From the NCBI RefSeq assembly GCF_020921035.1, contig NC_063153.1, forward strand, positions 12,772,001-12,836,000: a DNA stretch of 64,000 nt, read 5' to 3'. The position numbers were made by a program, and so were the translations under genes. Source of the DNA: Rhodamnia argentea (Eukaryota > Streptophyta > Magnoliopsida > Myrtales > Myrtaceae). How positions within the stretch are numbered: position 1 is the first letter of the stretch; the number at the start of each line of letters is the position of its first letter. This document shows, one piece after another, positions 35,058-46,850 of the stretch. The notes beneath the pieces were generated by a model that had not been told where the DNA came from, searched no databases, and saw only the letters and a program-made list of their open reading frames with translations.

Positions 35058-36945
35058 TCACAGTAATGTTTTCTCACCCGACTCAAAATTTTGGAGTTCT
35101 TCTAAGTCCTCCTCGATCGAAATTGAAAGTGGCGTGGATCGTATCCAATCTTGAGCACATATAAGAGCATCCGCCATGCTTGGGGTCAATGAACTACGAA
35201 ACACGTCAAGTACACGAACTCCCGTGCTGAATGCTCGCCTCGATGCTATGGTTGAAACGGGCACAACCAAAATATCTCGAGCGATGGAAGAGAGGATAGG
35301 ATATCTTAAAGAATTGACTTTTCACCAATTTAAGATATCAAAGTTGGGGCTGTATTATTCACATCCTTCTTCCAAATATTTATCTAATTCAGATTTTTCT
35401 TCCAAATATTCTTGTCTTGTTTGGCTAAGATACGTTTCAGTCATAATGTCCGCACCAACCACAGGAGACATTGACACGCTCATTGTCCTTGTACCCTTGA
35501 ACCTAAAGTTGTCCTAGGGGCATACACCGGTGCGATCTTGCTCAAACAATAACATCGGAGATGTTGTTACTTTATCTCGTAACGTTTACGCCCGCGTGCT
35601 TTCATAGACGTGATTAATCATCCATTTCACATACTCCAACTTATGTTGAGGGTCAAGTATGCAGGCAATGAACAATGTTAAATTGATGTTGTTCACATTA
35701 CTAAAATACTTATTGAATTTGATCTTCATTCTCTTGGCCATATCCCGCAAACTCTTATCCTCATTCTCACAATATCTTTGAATCATCGTATAAACACCAA
35801 AGACATTTTTCGCCATATCATTACTAGTAACATAAGAAGATCCCGATACTTTTAAAGTTGTATCATAGAACAACTTCAAGAAAGGAAGAAATAGGCGAGC
35901 ATATTCCCAATCATCTCTAGTAGGCAAACCTCTCATCTTGGAAAGCTCTTCAACAAATTTTTTATCACCAATTTCTAATGAAATAAAAGCCTTTTGAAAC
36001 TTCAAAGCTGCTTCCAACATCATGTATGTCGAGTTCCAACGAGTCTCTACATCCAAACATACAAGACTCTTGGACTCGATATTCTCTACCTCAATGCACT
36101 TCTTAAATCTTTGCATCCTCAAAGGAGACGACCTCACATAACGTCTGACCGAGCGTATTCTAACAATTGAATCATTTATATCCTTCAACCCCTCTCTCAC
36201 AATCAAACTCAGAATATGTGCACAACATCTCACATTGAGTAATTCACCCGCCAATACTAAAGAATTCCAATAGTTAAGTTTTTTTTTCAAATATTGAACT
36301 CCCAAGTCATTTGAGCTTGCATTATCCACGGTGACAAAAAAAATACTTTTAATCCCCCAACTAGTCAAGCAACTCTCAACTGCTTTTCCTATAATCTCAC
36401 CAGAATGTCCCGAGATTTAACAAAAATTCAAAATTTTCTTTTGCAACTTCCAATCAGCGTCTACAAAATGAGCGGTGAGACACATGTAACTTAAATTTTG
36501 ACAAGACGTCCACGTGTCATTTGTGAGAGAAACTCTTAGAGATGTATCGGAAAAATCTTTCTTCAATTTGCCTCTTTCCTCCAAGTGTAACTTATAACAA
36601 TCTTGCCTTAATGTATTTCTTGAGGGTAGTAAAAATTTCGGTTGGATTCTACTCACAAATTGTCGAAATCCCTCATTTTCTACAAACTTGAAGTAATTCA
36701 CCAATAATGAACATGGCCGCTAGATCCTTTCGACCAGCATCTTGGTCAAGTTTCCATGGTCCGGATGAACTAGAACTACCGACCCCAACAATCCGACCCG
36801 ATGAACTTTTTTGCCTTTTCTCCATGTTTGCATATGGATATTCCTTGCATCTAGCTAAATAATTATGCATCCCACGGATCTTGTCCTCTTTCTGTTTATG
36901 CCAGTAGGTTCATTCATTGAAGACATCTATAAACCAAGAACAATT
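35058..36945 (-). pseudogene. hAT transposase (RNase H-like core and C-terminal dimerisation domain), multiply broken
   Basis: One minus-strand frame carries, in order: GFRQFVSRIQPKF; the DTWTS...YMCLTAHFVD segment; the catalytic-core region with VTVDNASSND; the conserved CCAHILSLIVREGL and ETRWNSTYMMLEAAL segments; WEYARLFLPFLKLF; and the hAT dimerisation domain with ELDKYLEE...VSTIASRRAFSTG to TPSMADALICAQDWI. In-frame stops occur at 36417-36419, 35586-35588, 35514-35516, 35355-35357 and 35322-35324, and a frameshift lies near 36690. The N-terminal zinc-finger BED region keeps only its tail (GMHNYLARCKEYP). It follows directly after a basic RKRTRS stretch, as if the Cys-containing core had been deleted near 36880. 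The protein cannot be functional as it stands. Confidence 0.9.
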
Positions 36946-37523
36946 TCAATACCATGATTAGCAGATATTTTTGCTTAAATAGCGCTGAAGAAGAAAATGA
37001 AATTCTCAAACAAAACGATAAAAGCTAATGAAAACTCAGCATGATAATGGGAACAATGAATCGAATCAACTCCACAATTAGCAATTAAGAAACAGAGATA
37101 TATAGATAAACATCCCCATTTTGATTCGGACAAAAGGGATTCCATCAATCAAAAGTTTGGAAAAGAAAATAGCAACATCTCACAAAGACAGGAAATGGGT
37201 GAGAAAAAATAGGGTAAGAAATGTAACCAGATGACACTAGCCAAAGGGACAAGTACAACAACTTTGAGTTCATGTCAATGCCATACTTTTCTGTGATGGC
37301 AGAGTTTATCATTCCTTTCTTATTGTTCTCTCGTATTACTATAGTGAAGACCCAAAGAGGTTATCTACCGTAACAGAACCCTTAAAGCGGGGAGCCCCAA
37401 GACCCTTTTTTTTTTCAAAAGAAAATCAACTAGAAGTAGCAAGAGAGAGATACCCATTTCACGGCATGGAATGACAAACAAAAAGCTATAGACCAGAAAT
37501 GTGATTATCAAGATGGGACTCAC

Positions 37524-37604
37524 GGTGTCTTCTGTTTGGATGCGAACTTGCGTTGAAGGAGTCGAAGCAGCCGAAGCAGGTGAAGCGATCGCAGAGTCGG
37601 CCAT
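37524..37604 (-). pseudogene. Probable first coding exon of the hAT transposase
   Basis: ATG at 37604 opens 27 codons, MADSAIASPASAASTPSTQV..., ending at a good donor ACC|GTGAGT. Short Ala/Ser/Thr-rich first exons are common in plant hAT transposase genes. The link to the downstream frame at 36945 (acceptor TTATAG) is inferred. Confidence 0.4.
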
Positions 37605-38033
37605 TAAGCGGATAGCGAGGCAAGGAGCCGAAGCGATCGCGTGCAATCTAATGGAGAGAGAAAACAATGTAGTCCAAGAAGACTAAGACGTTCACCAACC
37701 AACAATTTTTAAAATAGACCAAGGCTTTCGAGGGATGCGAGGGAAAGGTTAAACAAATCAAAATTAAATATACAGAGCATAAATCAATGGAGTGATATGA
37801 TCTTGGCTTCACAACAACACAAATTGAAGTAACAATTTTTTTTTAACTTGAAGTAACAAAAATTTTTTGTCATTAGACTTGTTATTAAACTTGACAGCAA
37901 GTATTTGACATCAAGGCATGAAATCGGTTTAAGAACCAAAATACGTTACTACTGCCGCCTCTTCTTTTGCTCAAAATATTGCTTTTGCTTCCATTCATAG
38001 AAAGATTTTAGAAAGAATAGGTGGTTGCCTCTT

Positions 38034-38575
38034 ACCTTTTCCAAGCGGACTTCCCGGAGCGGATCGGTGATCGGGATGAGATCAACGATAGCAATCCAGC
38101 AAGCACGAGCGCTAGGTTCGGACAAGTAGGAGGAGAACACCGTTCGACAGGGGGGACGAGAAGAACGGGCTATGGCGAAGCAAAGCGAAATCGAGCTTGC
38201 TCCGGATCTTGCCGTGAGGTCGACCGGACGATCGGATGAGCTCGTCTATTTGGATCCGGTCCTTATCTTGTGGGTCGAGCGGGTCCTTGAGGTGATCGGG
38301 AGGGACCCAACCAAGGGTTTGGCGGTCTCGGAGGGTTTAAAGTGGAAAACATTGAGGGAGAGGACGGAATCGAGGAGGCAGAAGGCACGAGGGATTGTGA
38401 ACTGTTCGTTGCGGATACGTCGGATTGAGCCGTAATCGTCGGACTTGGTGGCGAGGCGGCAATCGGGATCGATCCGGAAGATGGCGTATGGCTTGAGGTC
38501 GCCGTTCTTCCGGTTGGCGTGCTTGATGAGGTGCTCGACGTTGATGATGGTGAGGTTGAGCTTGAGGGGCTTCAA
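38034..38575 (-). pseudogene. Captured C2-domain (lipid-binding) gene fragment inside the hAT element
   Basis: The minus-strand frame begins MKPLKLNLTIINVEHL and continues GDLKPYAIFRIDPDCRLATKSDDYGS, NEQFTIP and LVGSL. This is the layout of the first half of plant C2 (SRC2/CaLB-like) proteins: strand, then 'PYAxxxxDP', then 'TK.D..G', then 'NE.F.IP'. Frame changes follow; the likely continuation DLLxP..IR..GRPHGKIR lies in a different frame near 38240-38160. The segment ends at AAAAG|GTAAGAG (38034/38033), which looks like a splice donor. Captured host gene fragments are well known in plant DNA transposons. The C2 identification rests on motif layout only. Confidence 0.5.
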
Positions 38576-38705
38576 TGACGGGACGCTAAAGGAGAGGCTA
38601 ATTAGGGTTTCACGGAAGCACTTTTTTTAGGGGTGAAAAAGAAGAGAGGCATTGTAAAACGTTAAATTAATAAAACGGGCCTTTAAGAAGATGGGCCTTT
38701 TTTTT

Positions 38706-38850
38706 AGTTCGGTTAACCGCATACCGAACCAAATCAGTGATAAATTTCCCAAACCGAAAAACAAGAATGATTTTTCATTTCATTACCTAAACCGAAACCG
38801 TACCGAACTAAAATGTGTGAAATTTTTGGTTCGGTTAATGGTTCGGTTTT
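38706..38850. repeat. Right subterminal CGGTT/ACCGAA motif array of hAT element
   Basis: Several GGTTCGGTT, ACCGAACC and AACCGAAACCG motifs in both orientations mirror the left subterminal array. Confidence 0.75.
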
Positions 38851-38865
38851 ATTTTGACACCCCTA

Positions 38866-38873
38866 AGGATATG
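38866..38873. repeat. Right 8-bp target-site duplication of hAT element
   Basis: AGGATATG is identical to 33352-33359. It lies about 200 bp beyond the UBP1 stop codon. Confidence 0.95.
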
Positions 38874-39076
38874 GACTGACTAAAAAGAGTTAATAGCAGC
38901 GACGATCACAAGAGTCGACCAATCATAGCGAAGCATCAGTTAAGCAATCTGAATCCTACGAGTAGCAAATACAGTATTAACAAAGTAAAACGCCAAACAT
39001 TTGTTCTTTGTTCTGCCAAGACTTATTTCTGCTTCGGGATCATTGTACAGTAGGGATGAGAATCACGTCTCATAAT

Positions 39077-42000
39077 CTAATGGTAATACATGAGCTGCTG
39101 GGTTGTCGCGGCACTTGGAAACCCGCCATCATAGATTGCCTGACTGGCTCCAGCGGCACCCATCCCCATGGCTGCCTGTTTGAGCATGTGTTGACTCTGA
39201 GGGTGCATAAGGGCTTGCATGCCACCCATCTTGCTCAGAGCCATTTGCCGTTCATAAGCAGCCAGGTCAGCAGCTGAAAAACCTGGTATATGGGCAGCAG
39301 CTGGTGGTGGAAGGGGAGTGGAACTCGTTCCTGGGGGAGTTGGTTTGTTACCCCAGGAGCACTGAGAGAAATAGAGGTAGTTTAATCAAACCATCATTCA
39401 CGTCAAGCATAGTGACAGACATATATCTGCTCCACACTCGGAAGTTAGGCAACATAAGCAAAGTGCAATAACAAACAATCTCTCTCCCCATCTCTGCAGT
39501 ACAGGGCAACATAAGCAAAGTGCAATAACAAACAAACAATGTCCATCCCTCTCTGAAGTACCATCCATGCCCAATGTGGTTGTCACATTAGGAGATATTG
39601 GGCAAAGAAAGGCAGTTGCGTTAGTAGATTCCAGTTGTCATTCAACTCGGTAGGATATTGCAGATGATAAATAGGACAGTTCCACCAAGGAACAAGATAT
39701 GTGTACTAACGTATGCAAGGAAACTAGATTTCTTACTTTGGGGATGACTCCAAGGTCATTAAGAAGCCACCAACAAACATGATCCTATTTTTCAATTCTA
39801 GCCTGCTCAATAGTGCTCCTATTCTTCAAAGATTCAAATCTTTCAATGTCTTAAAAACCTCATTCATGAATGTATGACTCGCATGAGAGACATGCCTCAA
39901 CAACTTATCCAGCTGTAGAATAAGAACAGGCTTGGACCCATGAGATGCGCTAGCAGTTCAAGTGTTGATATGCTGATTTATTCTACCAGAAAATTTTAAA
40001 CAAAGGAAAACTACGGAATATGTCAAAATTAAAGCTAACTTTTATATCTAAATACCTTGATCGGTTTACCACAGAGAATGCGAGCATTTCCCATCTGTAT
40101 GGCCAGTGCAGCTTCAGCATGTGTGCAGTACCTAACAAACCCAAAACCTTTATCGCGTTGCACCCGCACATCTTCTATGACCCCAGCACCAAGGGCATGA
40201 AAATGCCGATGCAGATCAGCTGAAGTAACCTGCAAAATCACCAATATGAGGTTAAAGAAAAATTAAAAAGCAGATGCTTTAGCTCTAGTATCCTTTAGTT
40301 TGACAGATCCAGTGAATCATGACATTTGCCATCCAATCGGCAATCAAATACAACTGAATAAATATCGCACACCGAGAAGTCAAAGCAAAACTCAACACAG
40401 TGTGGGTCAGTTTCTAGAACGACCTTCGACTACCTTTTAGATCTGTCATCCCCCTGAGGTTAGATGTTCTACACTACATGAGCTTCATTGATATGAATAA
40501 GCCTACTGACAGAAAATTTTGATCTGAACATGAGCAACATGAATTTGGATGGTCTTAGCCACAAGCAACACAAAATGCTTTCGATCCAAAGACAAAAAAA
40601 GCCGAGCAAGAGAAAGATGAAAAAGAAGTAGCTAATGTCGATGGATCACCAAGAAAAGAGGGGGAAAAGACAAAAGACAAAAAACTTAGAATGGTCTAAA
40701 AAAAAGGGACCAAATCCTTGCCTCAGGAGCAAGATTGCCAACATAAACAGTTGTATATTGGGGATTGTTCTCTGGAGCATCATCACTATTCCTCTCTTGA
40801 CCATCATCTGCATGGTGGAAGGAGAATGAAAAAGAAAAAAATAAATCAAAACACAGACTTACCACCTCACACTTGGAAAGTAACATGACAAACTTAAAAG
40901 GGCATCAGGCCTAGTGGTTTGGTGGAGGGGGAGAATGACAAATTGTTTGACCCGGCCATGCAGAAGAACCAAATCATGAAACAGCTTATTAAGCACCACA
41001 AATTGACAACCAATGTCTATTGGCTTCTAAATGAATCGTACTTCTGTATAACTACACCAATCCCAAAATAGCTATCAATATCTCAGGATGAGCCACATCC
41101 ACCCAGAATAAAAATTAAGAAGGGTATCATATAGAATCTAATAGAATTATACACACCATCCAGAAAACGTTACCCGATGTTCCAGTTGTTAGCTCGACCA
41201 CACTTTTGGCATCACTCTGTTTATCATCATTAGAACTAGCACCCTTCGTCGCCCAGTTACAACGTATTTGACGACTTCCAAGCCACTTTCCTGCATCATT
41301 AAAATGGATGAATTGCATTCAATAGAAACTAGAAACAAAGAACTAAAAATGGGTTGATTGCAAAGTAATCACATGTAATTAGAGGATAACACAATATACA
41401 GACTATCAGTTTTGACTTTCCAAAGTGATACTCATAATAGTAAAAAGCAAAGAATCATAAGATGCTCCTCCATCCCTCGCTCCACCATTCCACTGGCATG
41501 AATAAAAGAAGAAAGGCATTTTGATATCAAGTATATCAATCAATCACGTACACTTTGATGTTTTGCCATCAGTGAACACCCGCGAATAAATTGAATGTTA
41601 ATACCATAAATGCCAGTCAACTACAATAATACTGAACAACCAGAACTAAATTTTAACACTCGTTTCATTAAAGGAAGAGATGCTAATTCAAGCCATATCT
41701 AAATAACATAGCCTAATAAAATAAATAAGAGTCCACGATCATACAAAGACAAAATGATTACTCTTCCTATAAAGAAATACCTAAAAGGTCCAACCCCCCA
41801 AATATTTCCTCAAAGCAAATTACAGACATGAGCCAGAACAGAAAATAAATTGAATATAAAAGAATTGGCAAGGGATTCACATACCATTCAAATCATTTAT
41901 TGCGCTCTGAGCCTCCTGTTTAAAAAAAGTGTCAAATCATGTATAAGGAACATTACACAGTGATTAGAAAGTACGCCTTTTAAGAAGGATGGAGTATATT

Positions 42001-44836
42001 TGTAGTGCAAAAGAAACATTACCAAAGAAATTGAACTATGTACCTGCTGATTACGAAACGAGACAAAACCAAATCCTCTGGAACGCCCGGTCTTTTGATC
42101 CCACATAACCCTTGCGTCTCTACAAAAAATCGAGCAACATCAATATGCATACAGTGTTTTTTCAATCATAGGTCACACATGTGGATATCTTCCAATTCGA
42201 AATCACAAAAAGATTGCAAACATGCAAAAGAACATATAAGAAAGCAGAGCAGGGAGCTTACGAACAACTTGAATAAACAGAGAAGCAAGCAAACAATGTC
42301 GCATCTGTAACCTCTGGGCTCAAATCGCCAACAAATATATTAAAGTGCCCTGCATTGAAAGAGGACACTTATCATGTGCATGCCAGAAACATGCTAGTGT
42401 CCTATGCTATGGACATACTAATTGCAGGATGTATTCATTCTACTACATACCGGATGTGTCCTCTCTCTGATTACTAGCATATGCCCAGTTAACTTTGATT
42501 GGTTGTCCAAACCTGCAAACAAATCATCAACATACAAGGAAAAAGAGGAGAAATAAAGTGGGCTTTATTTCTTTCTGGACTTACAAATGCCTCCCATTGA
42601 GAGTCACAATGGCAAGGGCAGCAGATCTTCTATCAAAGTAGTCCACAAAACCATATGATGACTACAAAAGTACAACAATTAAACCGAAAATCAATGCAGT
42701 CAGCAACTACCAACAAATAAAACCGTGAAAAGCTCCATCAATAGATAAAAACAAAAGCTAAGCAATGGCCACTAGCCGTACTACAAATCCCAGCCAATTT
42801 TGCACAACCAAATCCAGATACAACCAGTGTAGTCAAAGGCAAAAGCGCACCCTAAAACGGCTAAAATGCAAGGGGATGGAAAAGCGCTCGCCTGAGCGAA
42901 GTGAGGCACTATAAAGCAGAACCTTTTAGGACTGACAGTCTCAAATAAGAATAGCTTATACACAAAAAATATAAACCATACCTAAAGCGTAGATGATGTG
43001 CAAGAAAAGTGTGCACTTATCCATTGAGATGGAGTAAAAAGTAACCCGTACATAATGTCATACAACTTGAAAGAAAACAAAGTCACCAATTTCGTCTAGG
43101 TTTAAGAATTACTTTATTCTAGTTTGGGGTCCCTTTTTGGGTCTATCTTTTTGAAATAGAAGGATAAATCTCTTTCAAAAGAAAGACACCTTAGGGTTTC
43201 CATACAATTTGCATCAGACAAGCACCTTGCGCCCCGTGCGCCTGATGGCTTAGGGAAGAAAGGCATGCACTTTATTAAGGGAACGAGGCGCAAGGCCATC
43301 GCCTCGCCTCATCTCGTTTTTGTACCCAGGCGTGCTGCCCTGTGCACTTTTGACTACACTAGGTTCAACTCCCCTGAAGAAGTCCCTAAGGGAACATATG
43401 CAAGTTTGTTTCTTAACATCCTCAAGTTGCAAATGTTGCCACTGGGGTGGAAAAGCAAAAATTAACCTTCTCTTTCCTAATTAGCTTGCATCCTTCAATA
43501 GGACCAGCGCTTGAGAAAACCTCTTGAAGAAGGGGTTCTGCGACCTGAGGGTGGATGTTTCCAACATACCTGCAATAGATCATCAGGTAAGAAGAGTGAA
43601 AATGAGAAATCCAGATAGATTACTAATGAAAAGGATCAAAGTTAAAGATGACTTAACAACACATCATAGCAAAATGAAAAGGATCAAAGTTAAAGACAAC
43701 TTAACAACACATCATAGCAAGAAAAGTGAGAAATAGAATCTCTGGGATCACTTGGGCTGAAAAATTAATCAAGTCCTGACTCGGGATGACTTTTTCAGCT
43801 GCATATTTTCATTGAGGAATCATTCCTCCAATTTAAGGGCACAAATAAGTGCAGCAGCCACCCAAAAGATGCTGAAAGATGTTAATGAGAGAAACAATAG
43901 CTGACCAGCAGAAAAGAAGAGCTAAGAAGCTACTAAAGGAATTTATACGCAGACACTCACACACTGCGGCATGTAGTTGAGTCAAACCCAGGTGGCAGAT
44001 TTCCGCTCAAGATAGGCTCTATCTGCTAAAAGACCAAATGTCAAAAATCCAGAACCATAAAAAGAGGAAAGAACAATAAACTCAACCAAACAAAGCCCTA
44101 GCGCAAAGTGGTGCTCCCGCTCACATGCCTAAATAATGAATTCATTAAAATGCCACTTGAACGTTTAACCTCAATATCACATTAAATCCAGTGCAATTGC
44201 AACCTCCTCCCAAACCACACCCCCCCCTTCCCCAAATCCCCAAAGCCCCCAAAACAAACAAACAAAAAAAGAGAGAAAGCATATTGACGAGTAACTCCGG
44301 ATAGCCGGTGAATGAGTCGTTCCCTTCAATGAATGCTAAACTAGACAAACATCACAAGCATTTCAATCCACTCTAAAGCTTTGAAATTTAAAACCAAAAA
44401 GGAAGAAATTCTAACACCCATCATAGGAAAAAGGTCTTCCTGGCCGACACCATAAAGAATACGCTAATTTAACCAAAAATAGACTATCACACAGAAGCTT
44501 CTCACACAGAAAAAGCTCGGATTGATCGACAACGAGACGAAACCGAGAGACCACCAACTCATCACACTCACCCCGCGCATCACACAGGGCAGACTCATCC
44601 CACAAGAATTTCTCCGCAGAGCAAAAACCCTAAAACGCCCACCCGTCGCAGTCGCCACCCCCATCTGCCCAGCTCCCACAAAGACGCCAAAACCAAAGCG
44701 AAAACGAGCTACGAAAACCAGTGATTACCAAAATCAAGGGGAAAAAAAAAATTACCTGAGGAGCAGCTAGAAGACCGTGATGGTAGAGCGACTGCTGCAT
44801 CATCGCGTGTTGCTTCAGAAGCCTCTGCTGTTGCAT
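39077..44836 (-). CDS. UBP1: UBP1-type oligouridylate-binding protein (three RRMs)
   Basis: Twelve minus-strand exons: 44836-44756, 44022-43961, 43569-43467, 42661-42585, 42512-42451, 42349-42262, 42119-42044, 41915-41885, 41290-41174, 40807-40722, 40229-40056, 39361-39077. They sum to 1242 nt, 413 aa. The N-terminus is Gln-rich ([20 protein letters not shown]). RRM1 is about 49-119 (VYVGNIH), RRM2 about 132-208 ([18 protein letters not shown]), RRM3 about 252-323 ([19 protein letters not shown]). The tail ([21 protein letters not shown] to TTQQLMYYH) matches UBP1A/B/C. These nuclear-cytoplasmic proteins bind U-rich introns and 3' UTRs, aid splicing and stability of weak transcripts, and enter stress granules. 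Every junction is GT-AG except exon 10/11, GAG|GCAAGG, a GC-AG intron. The hAT element lies just past the 3' end. Confidence 0.95.
40230..40721 (-). other. GC-AG intron in UBP1
   Basis: Exon 10 must end ...NLAPE at GAG and exon 11 begins [11 protein letters not shown] after TTGCAG. The intron's first bases are GCAAGG, not GT. No GT is available that keeps the conserved protein. GC-AG introns are a minor U2 class with strong AG|GCAAG donors, as seen here. Confidence 0.85.
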
Positions 44837-45150
44837 CTTCCAATCCCCGATTATCTATTTATGCAAAAAAAATGGAACCAAAAAAGAAAAAAAAAAATCA
44901 AACCCCCTAGGGTTCGGTGTCGCAGGAGATGCGGAGACGAAGAGCAAAATCGACGAAAAACGAGGGGGCAGACCCAAAAAAAAAAAAAAGGAAGAAGGGA
45001 AAATTGAAGGAAAGAACAGAGAAAGGAAAAGAAGAAAATGAAAGAAAACCCTCGAAAAAGAGAGGGAAAAAGAAAAAAAGGCAAGATCGATCGCAGGAAG
45101 CAGATGAAAGAGGAGACACAGAGGTGAGAGCAATGGATGGCTCCGTTCCT
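44837..45150 (-). promoter_or_regulatory. UBP1 leader, strongly pyrimidine-rich on the coding strand
   Basis: Read on the minus strand, the leader is dominated by CTTTTT/TTTCTT tracts and contains no ATG before the start codon at 44836. The region is clearly non-coding. Confidence 0.5.
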
Positions 45151-45153
45151 GCA

Positions 45154-45161
45154 TATTTATA
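45154..45161 (-). promoter_or_regulatory. Candidate TATA box of UBP1
   Basis: TATAAATA on the minus strand lies about 320 bp before the ATG, directly upstream of the pyrimidine-rich leader. Confidence 0.5.
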
Positions 45162-45982
45162 CGGGCATTTTTATTTGTATTTTCGTTTTGATTTTTTTTT
45201 TCAGTCTCTGTTTTTATTTTATTTTGTTTTATTTTAAGGTCTCTTCATGGGACGTATACTACATTTTATTTTATTCCTAAACTGGCAGGAACTAGTCCGG
45301 TTGCCGGTTCCAACTGTCGAATTGCCTACCCCCGCACCCGGACCGGACTGATAATATATGATCCTTAATTTAAAACTCGTTCATATCGTCTCAAATTCGC
45401 ACTCTCACATCGGTCCTTCCGTATCCGTCTCTCAACTTACGGCCTCGACTCATGGCCGTGCCTCCAACAATACATTGCCTTCCTCTCTCGCTATCGGTCG
45501 CCCCCTTTTGCTTGTTGGACCGGTTTTGTTGACCCATTCGAGCAATTTCAATCGATAGGAACCGCCCATCCGGATCATGCTCATCTCTAAATAAAATTAG
45601 CTTCTTTCTATGCAACTCCATATCAATATCAAGTGACAATATGGAGTTCCAATTTTTTGATTCAAAATCTTCCGAGTTAATATGATGGCACGAGAGAACC
45701 GAGCAAACCGAACTCAATTTACAGTTTGGTTCGGATCAACGATCGCTTATAACTTGGTCCATTTAGCTTACGCTTATTTGGGAACATAATGACTTGGTCC
45801 GATGTAATTTGGACGCCAAACGGAATCGAAATGCAGCAGAAAATCACACGATCGGGATGCATTTGCTTGAATGAAAGTATTTTTTTTAAATTAATTTTTC
45901 GGACTTTCAATTGTCTAATTTATTGAAAATAATAAGACGATTGGAAAATCATTTAAGGTTAAAGAAAATATGCATGTTTAAA

Positions 45983-46529
45983 GGGGGAAAGGTACAAAAA
46001 AAAGTCCAAATCTATTGCATTGATACCAATTCAGTCATAAACTTTTTAATTTGATTAATTCAGTCATAAACCTTTTTATTTTTATGCCAATTGAGTCCAT
46101 CCATTCAATTTTAGTAGAATACCGCTAGATAGACGTCGGCCGCACTATGCGGTGCGACCGGCATTGACACGGAAATTTTTTAGTAATATTTTTTATTTGA
46201 AAATTTAATTTTTTTCTTTTTTTTTCATTTCATTCTATCCAAGTGACCCTCGCTAGATTTGGCCGAGGGTTGGGCGACGAAGGCCCCGACGAGGGCCAGC
46301 CGAAATTAAACGAATAAAAACCGAAAGACAAAAAAAAATGATAAATACAATTTCATTTAAATAAATAGTTAAAATGTCATTGTTAGCGACAGCACGCCAC
46401 GTAGGACGGCCTACGTCAGCGATTTTGAGTGAAAATTGACTAGATTTATTCAATTAGCACAAATACAAAAGGTTTATGATTGAATTGACACAAATGTAAT
46501 AGACTTAAGACTTCTATGGTATTTTTCCC
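45983..46529. mobile_element. MITE with 9-bp target duplication (Mutator-like), fold-back family 1
   Basis: ATGTTTAAA stands immediately outside both ends (45974-45982 and 46530-46538), a perfect 9-bp duplication as made by Mutator-like elements. The left end GGGGGAAAGGTAC and the right end GGTATTTTTCCC are inverted. The arms continue as imperfect complements through AGTC..AATCTATTGCAT, AATTCAGTCATAAAC and similar phrases for about 100 bp. The 547-bp element encodes nothing. Its middle has a GAGGG/CCTCG-rich patch between AT-rich flanks. Related copies lie at 58346-58914, 61737-62076, 22595-22865 and elsewhere. Confidence 0.85.
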
Positions 46530-46659
46530 ATGTTTAAATTTTGTAATATGAACTCCCTGACTTGAAAAGGGAAAAATATTTTTTTAGGAAAATGATTTAA
46601 TGGAAAGCATTTTCTTTTACCATGAAGTCTTTCTCAAGACTAACACATCCTTAGGGTCT

Positions 46660-46850
46660 GGTTATTTCGCAGAAAAATGAATAAATAAAGAATGTTTTCC
46701 TAAATCAATGGTTTGTATCGTTTACAAAAATAAATTCATCGTTCACGAAAATATTTAAATAAATAAATCATCGTTGATAATGAATTTTTTTTATTAATTA
46801 ATTATTTCAATAAATACAAATATTATAAAAATAATAATTTCTAAATCATT
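46660..46850. repeat. Dispersed AT-rich repeat family 2, copy
   Basis: GAATGTTTTCCTAAA, GGTTTGTATCG and CATCGTTGATAATG occur in the order seen in other family 2 copies. Confidence 0.4.

Larger units (their letters stand above)
33360..38865 (-). mobile_element. hAT-superfamily DNA transposon, 5506 bp, non-autonomous by decay
   Basis: The termini are perfect 12-bp inverted repeats TAGGGGTGTCAA (33360-33371) and TTGACACCCCTA (38854-38865), flanked by identical 8-bp target duplications. Both subterminal regions (about 33378-33521 and 38706-38850) are crowded with CGGTTCGGT/ACCGAACCG motifs in both orientations, the expected transposase binding arrays. Inside, on the minus strand, are a broken hAT transposase (36945-35058) with a probable short first exon (37604-37524), a C2-domain gene-like fragment next to the right end, and a small Lys/Glu-rich exon-like frame near the left end. 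The perfect TSD and TIRs suggest insertion that is not ancient, yet the transposase has several stop codons. The last mover was therefore probably mobilised in trans. The element fills most of the space between the convergent FLZ and UBP1 genes. Confidence 0.93.
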
